Shown here one piece after another: positions 1 to 24,200 of a stretch of 64,000 nt of DNA. This DNA comes from Lampris incognitus (taxonomy: Eukaryota; Chordata; Actinopteri; Lampriformes; Lampridae). The position numbers and the translations under genes are program-made. Numbering within the stretch: the stretch's first letter is position 1; every line of letters begins with the position of its first letter. Location: assembly GCF_029633865.1 (NCBI RefSeq), contig NC_079219.1, positions 57,593,569-57,657,568 of the forward strand. The letters are read 5' to 3'. Under the pieces are notes generated by a model. The model had not been told where the DNA came from. It searched no databases and worked only from the letters and a program-made list of their open reading frames with translations.

Positions 1-128
1 CCGGCTCCCCGCCCGCAGACACGGCCGATTGTGTCTGCAGGGACGCCCGACCAAGCCGGACGTAGCACGGGGATTCGAACCGGCGATCCCCGTGTTGCTA
101 GGCGACAGAATAGACCGCCACGCCCCCC
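1..128 (-). mobile_element. tRNA-derived SINE (family A), head fragment cut by window start
   Basis: Reverse complement of the tRNA-like head of a SINE found about nine times in this window. A box-B-like GGTTCGAATCC is readable on the minus strand near 70-80. Only the 5' (head) part lies inside the window. The family head reads 'accaacacggggatcgcc' followed by the B box and a 'ggcttggtcgggcgtcc' linker. Confidence 0.75.
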
Positions 129-129
129 C

Positions 130-654
130 GAAACGAGATTGTCATGATTTGACCGGTAATGCCGAGAACATTTGTGACCTGTAGCATTGCTAAATGCTAA
201 CTCCAAACAATTAGCTATTCTGGAGTCTGGCTGAAGTCGGTGGCCCTCGGCGTTGCCGGGGGTGTTTATCTCAGACAGTAGTACCCACACCCACATGTCC
301 TCACCCTTTTTCTAACACCGATACACTTTCACTTCTGAAAGTTCCCCCTTTACCAGGTGCCTGAAGTCAAAAGGGTTTTGCATAACGCCACGTCAGCGTC
401 GCAGGCGGTGTGCGGCCCTCTTACTGAGACCTCACACGCCCCCCGGTTTGTCGAACAGCCGCCGTCGCCGAATCTCCCCGCCGTATTTCCATAGCCGTTT
501 ATTTCTCCTTGCTTCCATTCGGGTTTGACTTTTTAGGGTTGGTGGCAGATATACTATGAATGTTGGGGGGGCAGAACATGTGCAGCAGACCCCGATCAAC
601 CTGGACTCTCCAGGGTTGGCTTAAAGCCTATTTTCCAACTTTCCCCGAGAAACA
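130..654. other. Non-coding stretch, nothing recognised
   Basis: No exon-like frame, known repeat or splice pattern was recognised. Sequence composition is unremarkable. Confidence 0.5.
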
Positions 655-662
655 CACTAGTG

Positions 663-1065
663 CAGTGTTTCCCAACCCAGTCCTTGAGGAACCCCTATCC
701 TGCAGATCTTCGTTGTAACCCTGAATAGGTACCTGTTTGTAGTTATTCAACCAATCAGCAATGAATGTCTTGAGTTTGCACACCTTGCATAATTAAGTGC
801 TGCGAGATGACTGGTACAATGAAGATCTGCAGGATAGGGGGTCCTCGAGGACCCCCTATCCTGCAGATCTTCGTTGTAACCCTGAATAGGTACCTGTTTG
901 TAGTTATTCAACCAATCAGCAATGAAGGTCTTGAGTTTGCACACCTTGCATAATTAAGTGCTGCGAGATGACTGGTTGAGGGAGTACAAGCAGGGCTACC
1001 TATGCAGGGTTACCATGAAGATCTGCAGGATAGGGGGTCCTCAAGGACTGGGTTGGGAAACACTG
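663..1065. mobile_element. Dimeric hAT-type MITE
   Basis: Ends are inverted copies of CAGTGTTTCCCAACC. Possible 8-bp target duplications, CACTAGTG (655-662) and CACTAAAG (1066-1073), match at 6 of 8 positions. The interior contains the same ~180-bp unit twice in direct orientation, joined by a perfect 52-bp palindrome at 821-872 made from two inward TIR segments. CAGNG termini with 8-bp duplications are typical of hAT elements; the assignment is inference. Confidence 0.7.
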
Positions 1066-1780
1066 CACTAAAGACATCCCTCTCTGGGAAGATCCAGGAC
1101 CGTTGTTGACATGCTGCAAGTGACGCTGGCGGTAAACAGGTCCAGCCTGTGGATGAAGGGACTGAGAACGTGGACGAGAGGAGCAGAGACAAGTGCAATA
1201 TGAGAAGGATGGGCGGCGAGGTGGGAGAGGGGGTGGCAGAAGCAAAGGGACAGACGAGGAAGAGGGAAGTTGCTCACGTGTTTTAAATTGATTTGAGAGT
1301 TAGACTTGTGTTTTGTTTTTTTTTCTTCCCCCCTTAAGTGCCTCGTACATGTTTTCCCGCAAACATGACACCTCGGCGACACCACACGGGACAGATTCCT
1401 GACCCCAACGTTGTCCCGATTTGTTCTTTTTTCCCACAGCATAGGGATATTTTCTGCATTTTCTCCGAACACCTCTTAGGCATCCCTGTTCTCCTCGGTG
1501 CAGATGTGCAGCATCGCTCAGATCAGTGCAGTTGCTGCGGCCTTCCTCCGGTTTGTTGTGTCCACCGCGCCGTGTATTTCCTCCTTCCCCCTCACACCCC
1601 TGAAACATTGCTTTTCTATTCGCCACAGAGCTGTCTCGTAGGAACATGTAACTACTTTCAATGTTGTGCCGCTTACTGAATAAAAACTCCTGAACTCAGA
1701 AACCAGAGAAGCCTGCGTGTGAATGTTTTAACATGTTGGGGTCCCACGGTCAAAAGCTGCAACTTCTCACCGCCTCGTCC
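1066..1780. other. Non-coding stretch with a possible polyadenylation signal
   Basis: AATAAA occurs at 1679-1684, followed by GT-rich sequence, and could be the 3' end of an upstream + strand transcript. No convincing coding exon was found upstream of it in the window. Otherwise nothing recognised. Confidence 0.25.
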
Positions 1781-1783
1781 GAG

Positions 1784-1925
1784 TCCATCCATCCGTTATC
1801 CAAACCGCTCCTCATCCTGGTCCCGGGGGTCGCGGGGGATGCTGGAGCCTATCCCAGCAGCAGGCCCTGGGCGGCGGGCGGAGAGACGCCCCGGACAGGC
1901 CTCCAGGCCATCACAGGGGTTGCAT
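1784..1925 (-). mobile_element. SINE family B, 3' fragment
   Basis: Contains the common teleost block 'gctggagcctatcccagc' followed by 'ggcggagagacgcccc' and 'ggccatcacaggg', inverted relative to the full copy at 4771-5165. Only the 3' half of the element is present. Confidence 0.6.
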
Positions 1926-1929
1926 AACA

Positions 1930-2447
1930 TACATAAATTACTAAAATCTAATCACAAACCGATACTGCTGCTTTCGGCTGCTCCCGGTAGGGGGCGCCAC
2001 AGCGGGTCGTCCGTTTCCATCTCGTCCCGTCCTCTGCGTCTTCCTCCGTGACGCCAGCTAACCTCAAATCCATGAATGACTCATGAAGGCACCTTTTAAG
2101 ATGCGCCTCTGAAAACAACTCCCGGTTCGTCCGCCTTGTGAGTCTGCTTCTCGATGGACACAACCGACGTCTCGATCACACCGAAGCACGTGTCCTTAAA
2201 GGCGCGCGACCGGACTGTGACTTTGGACGCCTCCGTGAAGTTGCAGCGGATAGGAGAGCGATCCCCCCCCCCTCCCTCCCCCCCTGTCTCTCTCTCTCTC
2301 ATGAGCGACTGCAGCATCCACTGGGGCCGTCGCTTAGCAACCGCCCCTCCCTCTCAGCATCAGCACCGCGACGGTACTGCCGCATGTCGGCGTCGGGCCG
2401 CACGTTCTGCGTGCCTTGTCACGACGTGCAGGTGTCGGCTTGCAAAC
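1930..2447. other. Non-coding stretch, nothing recognised
   Basis: Pyrimidine-rich in places (2260-2300). No exon or named repeat was recognised. Confidence 0.4.
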
Positions 2448-2970
2448 ACAGTATATGGATCATTATAGATCATTGTATGGATCATTGTATGGATCATTAT
2501 ATGATCATTGTATAGATCATTGTATGGATGATTATATGGATCATTGTATGGATCATTATATGGATCATTGTATGGATCATTGTATGGATCATTATATGGA
2601 TCATTATATGGATCATTGTATAGATCATTGTATGGATGATTGTATGGATCATTGTATGATCATTATATGGATCATTGTATGGATCATTATATGATCATTA
2701 TATGGACCATTGTATGGATCATTGTATAGATCATTGTATGGATCATTATATGATCATTATATGGACCATTGTATGGACCATTGTATCGATCATTGTATGG
2801 ATCATTGTATGGATCATTGTATGGATCATTGTGTGGATCATTATATGATCATTATATGATCATTATATGGATCATTGTATGGATCATTGTATAAATCATT
2901 GTATGGATCATTATATGATCATTATATGGACCATTGTATGGACCATTGTATCGATCATTGTATGGATCAT
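2448..2970. repeat. 12-bp minisatellite
   Basis: Tandem array of atggatcattgt-type units with variants (atatgatcattat, atagatcattgt), about 43 copies. Open frames across it (MDHCMDHC...) are artefacts of a repeat whose length is a multiple of three. Confidence 0.9.
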
Positions 2971-2999
2971 TTCCACTCTTTTAGTCTCGTTTTTCGTTT

Positions 3000-4327
3000 G
3001 TTTTCTGCAGCGGAAAAGACGTAAGAGAGGGTCACGTGACGGCGGAGGGGGAACCAAACGGAACCGGACATAGCGCGCATATGCCGATTTGGACGCAGGT
3101 CTGTGTTACGGTGACGTGACGTAGGATCAGGAGCGGTGAGGTAGCGGTCCGGGACGCTTGCGCGCGAGCGCGCGCACCACACACACACACACGCACGCGC
3201 GCGCGCAGGCAGGCCGACTTGGATGCCCGCGTGACTGCGGGGAGAAAAGGGGCGGGGGCGTGGCGGGGGGGTGGGGGGGAGTGTAGGTGCGTGCGGACCA
3301 CCGCAAAACTCCGAGCGGAGGAGGAGAGGAGAGAAGAAGACGAGAGGCGGGGTAGCGGGAGGGGGGACGGAATCTGCGAGGCGAGGGGGGTTTTGTTGTT
3401 TATAGCGTGCGGCTTTGAAACGCGGGCAGGAAGGTGTCACGGCGAAAACGGTTCCCTGGCGTTTCGGGACCGGTCCTCCTCGTTTCCCGGAGCAACCGAT
3501 CCCGGTCTTCCGCGTCGGCCTCGTCGCCGTTGTTCCCCTGCCGCGGAGCGATGCGGAGCTGAGACGAAGGGAAGGCGCGCGTCTCCGGGACCTTTCTGGC
3601 CTCCTTCCTCCCCCCTCTCCCTCCCTCCCCCCCGACCCCGGACCGGTTTCTGGGGGGAGCGTGAAGAAACCCCCCACCCCCCACCCCGAGAGATTTCATG
3701 GACGCCCCGGCGGCGCTCGGCGGGTGGATGCTCCCAGGTCTGCGGCCCGCTCGGCGCTCCGGATACCGCAATGCCACGGGCCAGAGGAGGGGACGGCAGC
3801 ACGGAGACGGAGGCAGGATGGAGGAGGGGGGGAGGATGCGAGTGTAGGGACAACTAGCCTTTCCGTGCCGTTGTTCTGGCCGTCGACAAGGAAGGCTGGG
3901 CGTGAAGAGAGAGGAGGAAATGGACCACCGAGCTGGTTCGGTGCCAGTATGAGCCGTGTGGGCTCGAACCGACCCGCGGTACGCCGCTGCTAACGCGAGC
4001 GTGTCGTCATAAGCGCCGCGTGCGGCGGAGGCCCGGCTCCGCAACACTTCGCCCCGACAAAGTTCGTGGACTCCCCGGCGGGACAGCAGTGGGCTCCATG
4101 GGGGACTGCGCAGAGGCCGCTGGACCGCCTGCTGCATAATCGTGACATTTCTCCAGCCAACAAACACCCCGGCATGGTTCGGCACCGCTGAACCCCCCCA
4201 GACTGGACTCTCTCTCTTATGAGCCCCGAGTAATTTACCCACGTGAGACCTTCCGCTCCACCCCGCCCGCTCTGCGGCCACACGCAAACCCACCGGACCG
4301 GACCGGACCGCACCGCACCGCACCGCC
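3000..4327 (+). promoter_or_regulatory. GC-rich promoter and 5' leader of entrep3
   Basis: A CpG-dense block immediately upstream of the entrep3 start codon. It contains CRE-like TGACGTGACGTA near 3113 and alternating GCGC runs at 3160-3210. The transcription start cannot be fixed from sequence. Long open frames here on both strands reflect GC content and lack conserved features. Confidence 0.55.
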
Positions 4328-17819
<13,492 letters not shown>

Positions 17820-19880
17820 GGAGGAGAGGAGGATGAGGGAGGGATGTTTGAGAAAAGTTGAGGGGAGGGGAGACATTTGTGGCGTCGGGGAGACAGCTGT
17901 TTGGAGGAAGAGGGAGAATTTGGCGATGGGTAAGCTGTTGCGAAGGCAGAAGTTTGCAGTGAGGGTGAGTATGTAAAGACAGGTGAAGACAACTGGCTGT
18001 AAAACGTTGGAACAATCTCCCTCCTTTTTTCCTTTTCTCAACTCCCTGTCCTGACACCACCTCCTCAGTTGGCCTTATTCAGTGGTGCTGTTTCTCGCCA
18101 TGAACATCATCCCAGAGGTCACGCTCCTTGGCAGCAGCAGGAGGAAGGGGTCACTAGATGGTTATTATTGCTCAATTTGGCTCGTCTCCACACAGAACCA
18201 GAGATAAAACAGATCCATGATTGCTCAAGAGCGGTCTATCAGCGGCATCCTTTCTGCTGTACTGTACTGTACTGTCCACCCGCTCCACCTCTCTGCTCAT
18301 CTGGAAACTACAAGAGCATGTTTTCCTCAAGACCGGAGACAAGACTCTTGTAACATTTACAACCACAACAGCCACGTACGCGAAGTATGCTACATACTCA
18401 TGGGCTGCAATATGCTGCTGGCCCTTTTGTAAATGGTTTGCTACTTATCCAGAGAAGCTCTTAGTTTAAGTGATCACGGATCATCTTACTTTGTCTTCCA
18501 TTGGTAAACGTGCCGTTCTACCACACTATCCTCATATATTTTGCCTACTGCAATTGAAGATATACAGAGATGAGGCCCCACATGCAGTAGAACGCTCACC
18601 GGTGAAGTCATGGTCACAAAGTTTTATTGAGTTGAGTTGCAAATGTTCTTTTCTTGTCAATGTGCAGTTCGGATTAGCACCATCCTAGCCCACCTTCAAA
18701 TTGGCCTCTGAAGAAAGGCACACAATGTATGGTACACTGAGGCAATAGACATAGGTTTATCACATCACACATGTATGCTTAGCCTATAAAATGCATTTTC
18801 TTTTGGAGGTTCTTGGACACTGTAGTTTGATTTGAATGTGTGCATGTTTTGCAACAGCGCCCCCCCCCTCCCAAATTGCAACAAGAACCTTGTGCGTCAG
18901 ATCCCGACCAACTGTGTAACTTACAGACTTGTTTGCAAGTCTTGACCTGCATGTTTTGACGATGATTCTTACTTTTTCTCTGTTGCACCCAAAACATTTG
19001 ATGATATCCACTTGAAATGTGTTTGTGTTAGCAGGTAGTTGAAGAGAAGGCACAGCGTCAAAGACACACACTGTTGGTGGTCCAGGTGGTCCCAGACATG
19101 CTTCCACACCCTAATTTGATTTGGCTTGTCTTGGGATGGTTGCGCTGTGGAATTGTAATGTCATCAAAGTTGGACAGATTCTGTATAGTCATATCTATGA
19201 CCCTGGTTGAAGCATCTCTGTCCTATGACATAAAGACATGAATTGTGACCCGACTCTGAGGGCGCTTAAGGGTCTCTTGGAATAATTGTACAGATGGACT
19301 TGTATAGCGGTTGGGCAGCAGACACTGTGTTGGCAGCGTTGGGAATTAAAAAGCAAATTTAGCTGAGGTTTCGTGGCACTTCAGTGACACGGAACACGCG
19401 AAGGGTCCGACGGGGATACAGGGTATTTAAGTCTATTCATTTCTTCTTCTCTCTTTTTTTTGTTTTTTTCAAAATGTGTCTCAGTCACCTCAAAGTCAAA
19501 ACTTTTTGGAGTGCTCACTTAGTGATGATGTTGGTTCGATATCAGTAAAGGCACATTCTGAATACAGACATATGTATGTAACTGATTTAAAAAAAAAAAG
19601 TCATGCATAGACACCTAACCTACATGCAGGTGCAGGCACACAGACGCACACATTCTAATTAAGGCATTGAGCTGTGTTTCTACCTCCTGCCTTGCGTATG
19701 AAATGTTGTTTATTCAAAAAAATAAATATATATATATATACATATATGTGCATGACAGGTTTAACAAGATGGAGCCTTGAAACCTGAATAATAAATGTAT
19801 CGACATGACGCCTCCGAAATTTAAATGCCATTTCGATGCTAGAACTTTTGATGCAAATGATGTACTTCAGAGTCTAAAAT
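17820..19880 (+). other. 3' untranslated region and downstream of entrep3
   Basis: No coding exon follows the TGA at 17817-17819. Candidate polyadenylation signals AATAAA lie near 19731, at 19790-19795 and near 19875. These suggest a ~2-kb 3' UTR; the exact end cannot be fixed by eye. Confidence 0.5.
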
Positions 19881-19889
19881 AAACTATGA

Positions 19890-20170
19890 GCAACCAATAA
19901 GCGTCAGCGCGTCATGTGGCGTTCATATCACGGCTTCGGGGCGAACGACGGCAGGACGGCGAGCTCCGCCCCCCTCCCGCCCACATCCTACCTGGCCGAC
20001 CAATGCGAGAGGGCGAAAGTACAGGCGACGGGTCCCCCCACCCCGACTCCTCCCCCCTCCTTAAATCCTATTGGTCAGCTGCTATAAAAGCCCATCCTGG
20101 TTCGATAGCGCGGACCAATGAGGACGCTAAATGTCAAATGAAGCCTTAATAGGCCCCGCCCACGTGCGCT
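19890..20170 (+). promoter_or_regulatory. fdps promoter with four CCAAT boxes, TATA-like site and E-box
   Basis: CCAAT at 19894-19898, 20000-20004 and 20115-20119, plus an inverted ATTGG at 20070-20074. TATAAAA lies at 20083-20089 and CACGTG at 20161-20166. A C-rich cccccaccccg at about 20035-20045 loosely resembles a sterol regulatory element. Mammalian FDPS promoters are driven by NF-Y bound at CCAAT boxes together with SREBP, so this cluster fits sterol-controlled expression. Confidence 0.6.
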
Positions 20171-20459
20171 ACTCGCAAGGGATGTCGGGATATTTAGTTT
20201 GCCGGCCCGCTCATATAACGGACAACGAAGGGACGGTAAACTACAATTCGTACATCCTGGTTTCCGCGGACGAGCGCTTGAGTTCGCCCCGGCGGTAAAG
20301 ACTACAACTTTACCGTACTTTTCAAATTTGCCTCGGTCGCAAAACCAACGGCGTTATCATGGTAAGGCCGAGGACAAAATCGCCTCTTTAAAGCGGCTAG
20401 TGTCTTAATTTATAGGGCTTTTGTCGGACCTGTTGCAAATGTTGCCCGGCAGTGCGGGG

Positions 20460-20670
20460 GACTAACCCGTGCTAATCTAGAGCCTAGCTAGCTTGTTTCT
20501 GCCGGGCTAGCTTGGCTAGCTTGTTTCTGCCAGCCAGCTTGTTTCTGCCGGGCTAGCGGGCTAGCTTGTTTCTGCCGGGCTAGCTGGCTAGCTTGTTTCT
20601 GTCGGGCTAGCTGGCTAGCTTGTTTCTGTCGGGCTAGCTTGTTTCTGTCGGGCTAGCTGGCTAGCTTGCC
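20460..20670. repeat. Minisatellite of gctagcttgtttctg units in fdps 5' flank
   Basis: About eight imperfect 24-28 bp units of gggctagctggctagcttgtttctg(c/t)c. Likely in the 5' leader or first kilobase upstream of fdps. Confidence 0.85.
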
Positions 20671-20863
20671 AGTTAATAATAGCGGTTCATAGTCCCGGTC
20701 GGTCCTTATTTCCTGGGCTGCCCCGGCCGACCGCGTAGCGCTAAGCTCCGCTGCCTCGCTGGGCTCTCATCGCCGCAGGAAGTCGCTTATTTGGCAAAGC
20801 AGGGGAAAAAAGAAAAGAAAGGACCACGTATTGTCAACAGTTAGCCATCTTGACATATCTGGC

Positions 20864-21159
20864 ATGAAACGCCTGCTGCTACGAGTCCTTGTCAGAGCCC
20901 CTAAAACAATGAGGGGCTTGTGGTTGGTGGCCGCTCTGCCGAGGTTGTATCACGTTTCTCCCTTTCTGTCCGCCTCGCCGCTGCAGGGGGACGGCGCTTG
21001 CAACGGGCCGGGCGGTAAGAAGGCTTTGCTGTCGGACCCGCAGCTGTTCGGAGCCCAGTTTGAAGAGCTGGTGACGGAGCTCACGGAGAGAGACTTCACA
21101 GATCCCGCACTCGGTGACGCTCTCGCCAGGCTGAGAGAGGTACGTTGTCTGCCTCTGTT

Positions 21160-21201
<42 letters not shown>

Positions 21202-24200
21202 AGACAATGCTTTTGTTAAGCTACAAGTTGTCTCCTGACTAGATCCTCGCTTGTGTCGTGTTAACTCGGATGTGCGTCACTTTGGATAAAAGCGGCTGCG
21301 AAATGAAATTGGAAGTGGAACCAGTGGCGCCCCCAGAAATGTTTCATAGGGGGGGGGGCAAATGGGGCCACTGAAAATCTTGGGGTGGCACACCAAAAGC
21401 CATGACTGAATTTCGGGAATTCTATGCTGCTGTTGTAGTATACTGTATAGGCTAGTGGAAAACTGTCAACGTGAGAGTTAAGAAAAATATACATTATTGA
21501 TTTAAATGAACGGCGCCTAATGTGAGATATCAGATAGAAGCATATTATGCATAATCAGAAGCATATTCTGCATATGCGACTCGTGGCTTGGGGGGGCCAG
21601 CGGGGGGGGGGCAGGGATAGTATCAGTGTGGCCGTGGCCACCCCTTGGGGGCGCCACTGAGTGGAATTGGCAGTTGTTGAGATCTGTTGTTCCATGCCCT
21701 CTGTCTTCCGACTTTTGCTCTCTTTAGGTTCTGGTGTACAACGCACCCGGAGGCAAGAGGAATCGAGGCTTATCTGTGATTGGCTCGTTACGGGAGCTTG
21801 TCCCGCCCGCTGAGCTTGCCCAGGACACGGTGCAACGGGCTCTGCTGGTTGGCTGGTGCATTGAGCTGGTGAGGAAATGCCTTGTAGCGATGGTTTATCT
21901 TGTGGTAGTGAGTCTGTGGGTTTTTGTGTAAGGGTGATTCTTCAGTTTGGGGCATTTTTGGCTTTTGACCATTTTGAAAGAATAAAAAATAAATTTCTTT
22001 AAAATCAGTTTTTTTTTTATTATAAACTCTTATTAAGTGGTCTGGAAAAAAATATGTTACATGCCTTTGATCGTCCTACAAAATAAGTTTGATATTATGA
22101 TGCTTTTTTTCAAAGTTGTAACAGCAAAATGTGACGGTGATGACAATTTTCACTTTTTGGAGAAAAAGTTTTGCTAAGTCTTAGACTTGCTAACCTAACT
22201 GTTATGTTAGCAATACAATACAATCAATGTACAGTGAATATATGTGAATAAAGTGAAATTTCTTATTTCTGAACTAAAATACTCAATTAGTAACTTGTTT
22301 ACTACTGACGCCTAATAAACATACTGTCAGATCAGGACATATAGTAAACCTTCACATTACTTACATTTGTGCACATGAAAAAGTCACGCTTCTGCCATGA
22401 TTGCTCATGCGCCGCTGGCACGTCTCATTCCATGGCAACCACGTTGTTGTCTGAAAAAAAGTTGCTCTAAAATGTTGGGTGTGATGGTAATGACATGTAT
22501 GAGGGACAGCGATATTTAATGATATTAAATGTGCAAATTGCACATATATAAACCATATGAATGTGAAATATGTCTTTTTAAATTATTATGGCAAAATGCA
22601 AAGAAAAGTTTTAATGAATTTAACCATTTTTATTACTTTATTGTAGAGGGGAAGTTAACGAGCCTGGGTTGGGGACAAGCCCAAAACAGTGAAATTCTGG
22701 CACATTAGAATTTTCACCATACTGAGAAAGTATTAAAATGTCATCATTGAGACACAAATCTTTTTTCATAGCCAACACAACCTGACTCTAACAAATACAA
22801 TAATTGTTTTTTCAAAAAAAGTTTTTTTCTTGTAACTCCCCTGGGGACAGAAAATTCCCTTAATTGAAGAATCGCCCGTAAATGGGTTGGGGAATAGGAT
22901 CTACACTTGTAACATCTCACAGAAAGACATGGGCTCATTAGCGCAGATCGAGACTTATTGTTGCAATGACGTTAATCAACATTTAGCTGAGATGTCACTG
23001 AAATATTCCTACGTCTTTCTGTTTTTAGCTTCAAGCATTTTTCCTAGTAGCTGATGATATCATGGATGCATCTGTGACACGGAGAGGACAGCCCTGCTGG
23101 TACAAGAAGGTGAGCGTGTAAATGTGTCAGAGAGATTTAAAATGTAATTCTTGAAGATTTACATGCAAACGACTTTTTATTGCTTGCATATTTAGGACAA
23201 CGGCTAATCCATTAATATCCAAATCATGAATGCTTTTGTAGTTGCTCATTTTAGTCATTCATATTGGGTTGGACCTTCCCAGGAAAAATGTCACCATGTG
23301 TAGTGTTTACATTATCCTCATAGCAACCAAATGCAGAAGAGGGGCGGGCAGGTAGGGGGTTGTTGTGTCTAGCTGCCAGTTACGGCAGAATGAACTCATT
23401 AGAACTGTGGCAACATATGCTTCAACATTACCAACAAACTCAGTTTCAGTGATGCTTTACTGATTTTAAGTGATGAGGAAGATGCTGACACACTGGTGAC
23501 TCATTCATTTCAAATGGATCTCTGGGATCTAGGTTTCTCAAACCCCACTGCAGTTACAGTTTATCACCATAGGTGTCAGTAAGTTACACAAGAATGACAA
23601 TCTTCGAGGTTGTTGTGAGACCATTTGTTTTACAGTGTTGGTGGTCTTCTGACCTGTGCTTGATTTGTAAATCAGGAGGTGCCGGAACACTGAGAGGGTG
23701 CTGTTCCGGCGGGTCAGGGGGCGAGAAAAAGTCACAGAATGCATAAAAAAAAAAAATCCAGTGCCTGGAGTGTATCGGATAAGGCACCAGGCTGTTAAAA
23801 CTAAACAAAACTGTCATAACAAACCACACATCATCTGTTTATATTTATTAATCAGAGAATTCACAGAAATCACTCAAAATTAGCAGTGGGGCATGTATAG
23901 ACAGCTGTTTTTTGCAGCTCTCTCTCTTTCTCTCCCTCTCTCTCTCTCTCTCTCCTCCTTGACTATCCTTTCACTTCCCTGTCATTTCCCTTCTATCTGG
24001 ATTACTACAATGGGGGGAAGATGGAATTAGGGTGAAAAGTTGTATTTACTACCACAAAAAGCAAGCAGGCTAACAAACTGAACTAAGTGACTTGTTCTGT
24101 CTGTCTGTCTATGAATCTCCTCCGCTCCGTTGTCTTTTTGACAATTTACCGGTTTCCGTGCTGCTGAGGGTGTCCTAATTCACATCGCAGTAACATTGAT

